From: Thermodesulfitimonas autotrophica
GTDB lineage: Bacteria; Bacillota; Desulfotomaculia; Desulfotomaculales; Ammonificaceae
Assembly (NCBI RefSeq): GCF_003815015.1
Contig: NZ_RKRE01000003.1
Coordinates: forward strand, 496,001-560,000
Direction of reading: 5' to 3'
Length of the DNA stretch: 64,000 nt
A program made the translations under genes and the position numbers. Positions 52,709 through 59,495 of this stretch are shown one piece after another (the first letter of the stretch is position 1; every line of letters begins with the position of its first letter). The notes beneath the pieces were generated by a model. That model was not told the origin of the DNA and did no database searches. It worked only from the letters and a program-made list of their open reading frames with translations.

Positions 52709-53479
52709 TTGCATCTTTTTCAGGCAGAGGTCATGGACCTGCCTTGGCTCGGACACGCCTTCACCACGCGCCTGGGGGGCATCAGCGAGGGGCCTTTTGC
52801 TACCCTCAACTTGGGCTATACGGTCGGTGACGTACCGGAACGGGTTTTGGCCAACAGGCGGTTGCTTGCTGCAGCACTCGGTTACGACCCGGCCCGGACG
52901 GTTGCCGGCCGGCAGGTCCACGGCGAAAAAGTCGCTGTCGTAACTATGCGCGAGGCCGGAGCCGGTGCGTTCGGGCCGGAAACGGCGCTCGACGCCACCG
53001 ACGGTTTAACCACCGGTGAGGTGGGTCTGGCTCTGCTGGCCTTCTTTGCGGATTGCGTTCCGGTGCTCCTCGCCGATACGGTAAAGCGGGTTGTGGCGGT
53101 AGTTCATGCCGGCTGGCGGGGCACGGCCAGAGAGATTGTGCGCCGGGCGCTCGAGGTTATGGCGGCGAACTTGCAGGTTGTTCCGGCGCGCTGTGTGGCG
53201 GCGATCGGGCCGGCCATCGGGCCCTGCTGCTACGAGGTAGATGAGCCGGTAGCGGCAGCCTTCCGCCCGTGGGGGGAAAAGGTTGTCTGGCGTCGAGGAA
53301 ATAAGTGGCGCGTTGACCTTTGGGAAGCCAACCGGCAGACGCTCATCGCCGCGGGCGTTCCCCCGGAACGGATTGCGGTAATCAGGCTTTGTACCTGTTG
53401 TCACCCGGAGCTTTTCTTTTCTTACCGCCGGGACGGAGTTAAAACGGGAAGGATGGCGGGCGTGATTTTCCGTCGCTGA
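52709..53479 (+). CDS. pgeF: Peptidoglycan editing factor PgeF (YlmD, laccase domain)
   Basis: Polyphenol-oxidase-fold protein that removes wrongly built Ser-containing precursors from peptidoglycan synthesis. 256 aa from TTG 52709. Motifs: HAFTTRLGGISEGPFATLNL, ADCVPVLLAD, HAGWRGTAREIV and LCTCCHPELFFSYRRDG; the Cys/His metal site is intact. TTG 52709 has no ribosome site. The frame is open to 52670 and those codons (IGGGWTLTRRNG) look family-like, so a non-standard start near 52670-52673 is possible. Confidence 0.9.
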   Translation: MHLFQAEVMDLPWLGHAFTTRLGGISEGPFATLNLGYTVGDVPERVLANRRLLAAALGYDPARTVAGRQVHGEKVAVVTMREAGAGAFGPETALDATDGLTTGEVGLALLAFFADCVPVLLADTVKRVVAVVHAGWRGTAREIVRRALEVMAANLQVVPARCVAAIGPAIGPCCYEVDEPVAAAFRPWGEKVVWRRGNKWRVDLWEANRQTLIAAGVPPERIAVIRLCTCCHPELFFSYRRDGVKTGRMAGVIFRR

Positions 53480-53525
53480 AACCGCTATCCGTAATGGTAG
53501 ATAACCGAAGGTTAAGGCGATAAAG

Positions 53526-54428
53526 ATGAAGTGCTGGTTATGCGTCTTTGCGGGGCAGATAAAAAGAAGCCTGGTGTTTTTTTTACTTAGTGTAGTTACA
53601 ATGATGCTGGCGCTGGGCTGTATTCCCAAGGCGGAAGTAACTTCCCGGCATCCCGCCGTCAGGGTGGTTGGTTCCACCGCCCTTTTGCCTGTAGCGCGGG
53701 ATGCGGCCCAGCTGATGGGCGTTACGAAACGGGCTGCCGGGGTGGAGGTCTTCGGTGGCGGTTCCCTGACGGGGCTGCAGCAGGTGGCTGGCGGCTGGGC
53801 CGACGTTGCGCTCTCGCTCGTTGAGCCGCCTCCCGGTGAGCCGCTCTACCGGGGACTAACGGGGAAGGTGCTCGGGGTAATGCCGTTGGTACTTGTCGTT
53901 CATCCTGCGGTGCGGGTGGATAATCTTTCTAAAGACGACGCGACCCGGATTTTCCTCGGACAGGTGAAAAACTGGGCGGAGTTAGGTGGCCCGGATATCC
54001 CCATCGTGATCGTCAACCGCGGTAAGTCGTCCGGCTCGCGGCAGCTGATAAAAAGGCTCGTTCTTGGCGGGCGCGAATTTACCGGCAATGCCAGACTGGT
54101 TAATTCCGACTTTGAGGTTCGCAAAGAAGTGGCCTCCACTCCAGGGGCGATAGGCTATCTCGGGGCTACATACCTTAACGGGTCCGTGAAGGCTTTAAAA
54201 TATAACGGCATTGAGTGCACGATAGAAAACGTGGCGAACGGTAGCTACCCCCTTTACGGACTGGCCCGGGTTTATACGCGCGGGAAACCGGAAGGAACGG
54301 TGCAGTCCTATAGCGAACTTTTGTTAAAAGAGTCGTTTTTATTAGAAGAGGCTAAGAAGGGGCTGGTGCCCCTCAGAATACTAAAAAAAGGCCCGGAAAC
54401 ATCGCAAAGCGGGGTTAAGGGGAGATGA
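53526..54428 (+). CDS. pstS: Phosphate-binding lipoprotein PstS
   Basis: Substrate-binding protein of the Pst phosphate importer. 300 aa. The signal has a hydrophobic stretch and lipobox LALGC. Phosphate-site features: [26 protein letters not shown] and [17 protein letters not shown]. It lies one base before pstB, but pstC and pstA are missing between them. Confidence 0.85.
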   Translation: MKCWLCVFAGQIKRSLVFFLLSVVTMMLALGCIPKAEVTSRHPAVRVVGSTALLPVARDAAQLMGVTKRAAGVEVFGGGSLTGLQQVAGGWADVALSLVEPPPGEPLYRGLTGKVLGVMPLVLVVHPAVRVDNLSKDDATRIFLGQVKNWAELGGPDIPIVIVNRGKSSGSRQLIKRLVLGGREFTGNARLVNSDFEVRKEVASTPGAIGYLGATYLNGSVKALKYNGIECTIENVANGSYPLYGLARVYTRGKPEGTVQSYSELLLKESFLLEEAKKGLVPLRILKKGPETSQSGVKGR

Positions 54429-54429
54429 A

Positions 54430-55185
54430 ATGGCGACGAAGATAAGAGTTGAGCGGCTAAATCTATATTACGGCCAGGAGCAGGCCCTGAAAGAGATTAG
54501 CATCGAAATAAAGGCGAACCAGATAACGGCTTTGATCGGGCCTTCCGGCTGCGGGAAGACGACGTTCCTCCGCACCTTGAACCGTATGAACGACCTGATA
54601 GAAGGGGTGCGTATCGAGGGGACGGTGCTTCTTGACGGCGAAGACATCTACGCCCCGCAGGTAGACGTGGTGGAACTGCGGAAACGGGTCGGGATGGTTT
54701 TCCAGCGGCCGAACCCTTTCCCAATGTCTATTTACGACAACGTCGCTTTTGGTCCCCGGATTCACGGCTTGAAGGATAAACGCCGCCTCGACGAGATTGT
54801 GGAAGCGAGCCTGCGCGGCGCCGCTCTTTGGGAGGAGGTCCGCGACCGGCTGCACCGTTCGGCGCTTGGGCTTTCGGGGGGGCAACAGCAGCGGCTTTGT
54901 ATCGCGCGCCTTCTGGCGGTCGAGCCGGAGGTCCTGCTGATGGACGAGCCCACTTCGGCCCTCGATCCCGTTTCAACGATGAAGATCGAAGAGTTGCTCC
55001 AGGAGCTGAAGCAAAAGTACACCATCGTCATCGTGACCCACAATATGCAACAGGCGGCGCGGGTTTCGGACGTCACGGCTTTTTTCCTGGTCGGCGAACT
55101 TATCGAGTACGGCGAAACGGGAACCATTTTCACCCGGCCGCGCGATGGACGCACGGAGGATTACATAACCGGACGGTTCGGATAA
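54430..55185 (+). CDS. pstB: Phosphate ABC transporter ATPase PstB
   Basis: 251 aa. Walker [20 protein letters not shown], signature [15 protein letters not shown], Walker [14 protein letters not shown] and [16 protein letters not shown]-type H-loop (here [12 protein letters not shown]). Clear PstB subfamily by LNRMNDL and [19 protein letters not shown]-like text. It must work with permeases coded elsewhere. Confidence 0.95.
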   Translation: MATKIRVERLNLYYGQEQALKEISIEIKANQITALIGPSGCGKTTFLRTLNRMNDLIEGVRIEGTVLLDGEDIYAPQVDVVELRKRVGMVFQRPNPFPMSIYDNVAFGPRIHGLKDKRRLDEIVEASLRGAALWEEVRDRLHRSALGLSGGQQQRLCIARLLAVEPEVLLMDEPTSALDPVSTMKIEELLQELKQKYTIVIVTHNMQQAARVSDVTAFFLVGELIEYGETGTIFTRPRDGRTEDYITGRFG

Positions 55186-55252
55186 AGGGCTGCTCAATCT
55201 TAATTTTTGGTATTTCTACTTGTTTATCGAAGCTTTTGTTGTCAGAATTAGG

Positions 55253-55258
55253 TATAAT
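55253..55258 (+). promoter_or_regulatory. -10 element before phoU
   Basis: Perfect TATAAT at 55253-55258, in an AT-rich gap 30 bp before phoU. No good -35 was found. Confidence 0.45.
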
Positions 55259-55287
55259 CTTTTAAAAAGTGCTGGGAGTGGTTAGAG

Positions 55288-55959
55288 GTGACGAGCCAGC
55301 GGGCTTCTTTCGAACGTGAGCTTGCAGAGCTGCAGCACGACATCCTGCGGGTGGGCAGTTTAGTTGAGGAGCTCATCTTCGACGCAATACAGGCCCTGGT
55401 CAACCGGGACGAGGTGCTGGCGAAAAAGGCGATCGCCGGCGATGATGAGGTTGATAATCTCTGCAAAGATATCGAGCGCAGGTGTATCCGGTTGGTTGCG
55501 ACCCAGCAGCCCCTTGCCCGCGACCTCAGGATTATTTTTACGGGTATCAAGATCATTTCCAATTTGGAGCGAATGGGCGACCATGCGGTGGACATTGCCA
55601 GGTACGCGCTTAACCTCATTACCTGTTACAGTTCGACCGTTGCGGACGTCGTCTTGCAGGGTATCACCCAGATCGCCCGGATGGTGCAGCAGATGGTCAA
55701 AACAAGTCTGGAGGCCTATGTTTCGAACGATACGAGCCGGGCGCGACAGATGTCCAACGCCGACGACGATGTGGACCATCTTTACCGCAAAACTTTCGAC
55801 GCCATCCTATCACTTATCGAAAAAGAGCCTGAGAATACGCGCTGCTACGTCTATTTACTCCTTGCCGCCCTGCGCCTGGAGCGGGTGGCCGACCGGGCTA
55901 CCAACATCGGCGAAGACGTGATTTACCTGGTTACCGGCGAGTGGGAGGAGCTCAATTAG
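55288..55959 (+). CDS. phoU: Phosphate signalling protein PhoU
   Basis: Two repeated three-helix PhoU domains in 223 aa. Metal-binding style motifs: DEVDNLCKDIERRC in the first half and DDDVDHLYRKTFDAI in the second; NLERMGDHAVDIA and RLERVADRATNIGEDVIY close each half. It modulates Pst activity and PhoR signalling. GTG start. Confidence 0.94.
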   Translation: MTSQRASFERELAELQHDILRVGSLVEELIFDAIQALVNRDEVLAKKAIAGDDEVDNLCKDIERRCIRLVATQQPLARDLRIIFTGIKIISNLERMGDHAVDIARYALNLITCYSSTVADVVLQGITQIARMVQQMVKTSLEAYVSNDTSRARQMSNADDDVDHLYRKTFDAILSLIEKEPENTRCYVYLLLAALRLERVADRATNIGEDVIYLVTGEWEELN

Positions 55960-56017
55960 ATAATTATTGGGAACGGGCATTGCAGGAGTTGCCAGTGCTG
56001 CGTCGAATATTTAAGGG

Positions 56018-56740
56018 ATGGATCAGGTTATAAAGGCGAACCTCAGGCGGGTCAGGGAGGAGATCTGGCGCGCGGCGCGCCGGGTCGGGCGGGATCCAGG
56101 TGAAATCCAGGTTGTCGCCGTATCCAAAGGGGTACCGGTTGCCGCGATCCGTGCGGCGCAGGCGGCGGGGCAGAGGCTTTTCGGGGAAAACCGGGTGCAG
56201 GAGTTCATAAGAAAGTACGGGGAGATCGGCGACGCGGTTGACTGGCACTTTATCGGCTACCTCCAGCGTAATAAGGTAAAATACCTTGTGGGCAGGATCA
56301 GACTCCTCCACAGCCTCGACCGCTGGGACCTGGCCGTTGCGCTTGATCGCTGGGCACAGAAAAGAGGCCGGGGGTTTGACGTGCTCATCCAGGTGAACGT
56401 GGCGCGGGAGCCCTCGAAGCACGGCCTTCACGAGGAGGAACTGCCGGATTTCCTGGCGGCGGCTGCAGAGCTGCCGGGTATCCGGGTCCGGGGGCTGATG
56501 ACGATCGCTCCGTTTGTTCCCGATCCCGAAGAGGTAAGACCCGTTTTCAGACGGCTGCGAGAACTGGCGGCAGCCTACCGCCACTATGCTGGGGCGACGC
56601 TCGAGTTTTTATCGATGGGGATGTCGGACGATTACGTGGTGGCGGTGGAAGAGGGAGCCAACCTGCTGCGCATTGGCACCGCTATTTTTGGCCCGCGACG
56701 CAAAGAGGGGGAAGGGGAAAATGAGCAAAAAATTAGTTGA
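56018..56740 (+). CDS. yggS: PLP homeostasis protein YggS/YlmE
   Basis: PLP-binding alanine-racemase-fold protein without enzyme activity, 240 aa. VAVSKGVP (PLP Lys), FGENRVQEFIRKY, WHFIGYLQRNKVKYLV and LSMGMSDDYVVAVEEGANLLRIGTAIFG are diagnostic. Start of the ylm cluster; its 3' end overlaps sepF by 20 bp. Confidence 0.95.
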   Translation: MDQVIKANLRRVREEIWRAARRVGRDPGEIQVVAVSKGVPVAAIRAAQAAGQRLFGENRVQEFIRKYGEIGDAVDWHFIGYLQRNKVKYLVGRIRLLHSLDRWDLAVALDRWAQKRGRGFDVLIQVNVAREPSKHGLHEEELPDFLAAAAELPGIRVRGLMTIAPFVPDPEEVRPVFRRLRELAAAYRHYAGATLEFLSMGMSDDYVVAVEEGANLLRIGTAIFGPRRKEGEGENEQKIS

Positions 56741-57152
56741 CAAAGTGCTGGGCTTTATCGGTTTCGAGGAGGAACCGGAGGAAGAGCAAGTACCGGCGGA
56801 AGCTCAGGACGGTCTAATACGCCCGAAGAAAGGGGCGGTGGTGAGCATTCACACCCAGCGGCAGATGCGGGTAGTTGTGACCGAGCCGCGTTCCTTCGAC
56901 GATGCGCAGGAGATTGTCGACCACCTGCGGAACAGGCGGCCGGTGGTCGTCAATCTGGAACGGGTGGAGACGGACCTGGCGCGCCGGGTGGTTGACTTTG
57001 TGAGCGGCGCAGCCTACGCTCTCGGCGGTAGCGTTCAGAAAGTAGGCGCCGGCATTTTTCTCTTTGCCCCCAATAACGTAGATATCGCGGCGGAGGGGAA
57101 GGAGCCCGAGCGGGGCCTCTTTCCCTGGATGCGCGGGCAGAGGGAGGCTTGA
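56721..57152 (+). CDS. sepF: Cell division protein SepF
   Basis: FtsZ-bundling membrane anchor. About 143 aa. N-terminal amphipathic helix MSKKLVDKVLGFIGF, acidic linker, and C-terminal SepF domain with EIVDHLRNRRPVVVNLERV and RVVDFVSGAAYALGGSVQKVG. ATG 56721 lies after GGGGGAAGGGG inside yggS. Confidence 0.95.
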   Translation: MSKKLVDKVLGFIGFEEEPEEEQVPAEAQDGLIRPKKGAVVSIHTQRQMRVVVTEPRSFDDAQEIVDHLRNRRPVVVNLERVETDLARRVVDFVSGAAYALGGSVQKVGAGIFLFAPNNVDIAAEGKEPERGLFPWMRGQREA

Positions 57153-57158
57153 GAACAG

Positions 57159-57986
57159 GTGCCGCTCAGCGGGCTTAAAATCGGACTGATCGGCGGCGGG
57201 GCGATGGGTGGAGCGCTGGCCGCCGGTCTGGTATCAAGCGGCCGGGTGCCGCCGGCGGCCATGCTGGTGAGCGACGTTGCTCCGGAACGGTTGCGCCGGC
57301 TGGAGCAAGAGCTTAAGGTGCGTACGCTTCAGGATAACCGGCTTTTGGCTCAAGAAGCGGATATCGTCTTGCTGGCGGTAAAGCCGGATGTTGTTCTTTC
57401 GGTTTTGCAGCAAATCGGCTCCCTTTTGCGCCCGTCACAGACGCTTATTTCCATCGCTGCGGGCGTCACTTTAAGCTTTCTCGAACAAAATATCCCGCAG
57501 CCTGTTCCGGTTGTGCGCGTCATGCCCAATACGCCGTGTTTAGTAGGAGAAGGAGCGAGCGCCTACGCGCTCGGAAGGAACGCCGGCCCGCGCGATGCGG
57601 CGCGCGCTGCAGCGATCTTTTCGGCCGTCGGTCGCGCGGTCCAGGTAAGGGAAGAATTACTTGATAGCGTTACCGGGTTGAGCGGGAGCGGACCGGCCTA
57701 CGTTTACCTCTTGATCGAGGCGCTAGCCGACGGTGGGGTGCGGATGGGTTTACCGCGTGACGTGGCGCTTGCGCTCGCCGCCCAGACCGTTTTGGGGGCG
57801 GCCCGCATGGTTTTGACTCAGGGGGCGCACCCGGCGGAGCTAAAAGACCGGGTTGTAACCCCCGGGGGCACAACGGCGGCTGGTCTTCTTGTTCTTGAGG
57901 AGCAGGGGGTCAGGGCGGCGCTCATCCGGGCGGTGGAAGCAGCTACTTTGCGGTCGCGCGAATTGAGCCGGGCGAAGTTTACATAG
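57159..57986 (+). CDS. proC: Pyrroline-5-carboxylate reductase
   Basis: Last step of proline synthesis. 275 aa. NAD(P)-binding IGLIGGGAMGGALAAG and the signature GSGPAYVYLLIEALADGGVRMGL with GGTTAAGL are intact. GTG start, 6 bp after sepF. Common member of ylm clusters. Confidence 0.95.
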   Translation: MPLSGLKIGLIGGGAMGGALAAGLVSSGRVPPAAMLVSDVAPERLRRLEQELKVRTLQDNRLLAQEADIVLLAVKPDVVLSVLQQIGSLLRPSQTLISIAAGVTLSFLEQNIPQPVPVVRVMPNTPCLVGEGASAYALGRNAGPRDAARAAAIFSAVGRAVQVREELLDSVTGLSGSGPAYVYLLIEALADGGVRMGLPRDVALALAAQTVLGAARMVLTQGAHPAELKDRVVTPGGTTAAGLLVLEEQGVRAALIRAVEAATLRSRELSRAKFT

Positions 57987-58048
57987 GATATAGACAGGGT
58001 AAAAGAAAAACCGATGAAATCGCGAATGGTGCGGAGATGATAGCGTAG

Positions 58049-58321
58049 ATGGAGTTTGTGGTAAAGCTAGTCGATGTGGCCTTTGAGGTTTACGCCATCC
58101 TTATCCTCGTCCGGGTGGTCCTCTCCTGGATCCGGCACAATCCTTACCACCCGGTTATCCGTTTTATTTACGATATGACCGACCCCTATCTCAACATTTT
58201 CCGGCGTCTTATTCCGCCGGTTGGGGTTGTCGATTTTTCGCCGGTTGTAGCCTTTTTCGTCCTCGAACTAATCCGGGCGCTCGTTTTGCGGCTCCTCGTC
58301 GGTGTGATTAGCCTCTTCTAA
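58049..58321 (+). CDS. yggT: YggT/YlmG-family membrane protein
   Basis: 90 aa with two hydrophobic helices (FEVYAILILVRVVLSWI and FSPVVAFFVLELIRALVL). Family motifs SWIRHNPYHPVIRFIYDMTDPYLNIFRR (split by the linker) and RLIPPVGVVDFSP. Linked to division or protein placement at the membrane; mechanism unclear. Confidence 0.92.
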   Translation: MEFVVKLVDVAFEVYAILILVRVVLSWIRHNPYHPVIRFIYDMTDPYLNIFRRLIPPVGVVDFSPVVAFFVLELIRALVLRLLVGVISLF

Positions 58322-58368
58322 AGCTGCGCGACGACCCGCCGCGCAGGGTGGGCCTTGGGGTGATGTGG

Positions 58369-58935
58369 GTGTTGACGCCTTACGATATTTACAAAAAAGA
58401 GTTTCGGAGGGTCTTCCGCGGTTACGACGAGCAGGAGGTAGATGAGTTTCTCGACCAGGTGGCCGCCGTCCTGAAGGAGCTTTACCGGGAGATCGAGGAG
58501 CTACGCGCGCAGACTCAGCACGAAAACGGGGGGTATCCTGCCGCCGCTCCGGGATCAGGCTTTAAGGAAGCATTGGCCGTTCCGGACGTTCAGCAGGTGC
58601 ACCGGGAGATGGAGGCGAAGGTTCAAGCGCTTCGCCGGCAAGTGGCGGAAGTTATCGACATGGCTTCTATCCAGGCGGCCCAGCGGGCCGAAGACGCAAT
58701 GCTCCAGGCTGAGGCCCGCCTGGGGGAGCTGGTGACCAGAGTGCAGGAGGAAACCGAGCGGCGGCTGAAGGAGGCGGAGGAACGCCTGGAAGCGATGTTA
58801 GCGGAGGCGGCCCAGAAGCTCAGGTTTTTGCTTAGTCGGGAAATGAGCAAGGACGAAGGCGCCAGACGGACAAAGAGAGCGACCCTCGTAGCGCAGGCCA
58901 GGACGCGGAAGATGTGGGATGGCGGCGCCGAGTGA
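58369..58935 (+). CDS. divIVA: Cell division/pole protein DivIVA
   Basis: Coiled-coil scaffold that senses membrane curvature. About 188 aa. N-terminal LTPYDIYKKEFRRVFRGYDE and EVDEFLDQVA is the DivIVA lipid-binding domain; the rest is long coiled coil with a basic C-terminus. GTG 58369 gives the family start behind GGGGTGAT. Overlaps the next gene by 17 bp. Confidence 0.93.
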   Translation: MLTPYDIYKKEFRRVFRGYDEQEVDEFLDQVAAVLKELYREIEELRAQTQHENGGYPAAAPGSGFKEALAVPDVQQVHREMEAKVQALRRQVAEVIDMASIQAAQRAEDAMLQAEARLGELVTRVQEETERRLKEAEERLEAMLAEAAQKLRFLLSREMSKDEGARRTKRATLVAQARTRKMWDGGAE

Positions 58936-59245
58936 TTTAGCGAACCTCTTTCAGGCAGACGGGGACGGGGTGCGTTTTCGCGTGCGGGTAACGCCCCGGG
59001 CGGCAAAAAATGCTATTTGCGGCGTAGTCGACACCGTGTTGCGGGTGCGTATCGCAGCGCCGCCTGTCGAAGGCAGGGCGAACGAGGCGCTGCTGCGGTA
59101 CTTAAGCGAGGTTTTCCGGGTTCCCGTCCGGCGGTTAACAATCCTGTACGGAGAGGGGGGACGGGAAAAGACGATCAGGATTGCAGGCCTCAGGCCGGAA
59201 GAAGCCCTGGAGGCGGTTGCCCGGGTCCTGCCAGCCAAATCGTGA
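58919..59245 (+). CDS. DUF167 (YggU) family protein
   Basis: 108 aa. FRVRVTPRAAKNAICGV, RIAAPPVEGRANEALLRYL and LYGEGGREKTIRIAG are the conserved DUF167 segments. Small cytoplasmic protein of unknown function, often after divIVA in Firmicutes. It overlaps divIVA. Confidence 0.92.
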   Translation: MAAPSDLANLFQADGDGVRFRVRVTPRAAKNAICGVVDTVLRVRIAAPPVEGRANEALLRYLSEVFRVPVRRLTILYGEGGREKTIRIAGLRPEEALEAVARVLPAKS

Positions 59246-59350
59246 GCTCAGACCGTTACGGTCGCGTGTAGCACCGCTGCTTCTATCTTCAATGTGGGCC
59301 CTGTTGGTATGGTATTGCTTCCCCGCCGTCTTGATTTTTCCTTTCTTCCC

Positions 59351-59379
59351 TTGCGACAGGAGGTTTTTAGTATTATAAC
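59351..59379 (+). promoter_or_regulatory. ileS: Promoter of ileS
   Basis: TTGCGA (59351-59356), 17-bp spacer, TATAAC (59374-59379); TATTAT at 59371 overlaps it. No T-box features (specifier stem, GGTGGNACCGCG) were found in the 250-bp gap. A 7-bp GCTTGCA/TGCAGGC hairpin lies at about 59403-59427. Confidence 0.6.
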
Positions 59380-59495
59380 TATTAATATACGAGGTCGGAA
59401 GCGGCTTGCACCGGCAAAATGCAGGCCTTGAAAATGCGTAACCGCCACCTTTCGAGCTATAGATGGCGAACTTGACGTCGCGAGGGAGGAAAGTG

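Noticed and set aside
59246-59495. Possible T-box riboswitch before ileS
   Set aside because: No specifier stem, no GGTGG-ACCGCG T-box sequence and no terminator were found; only a promoter and a small hairpin.
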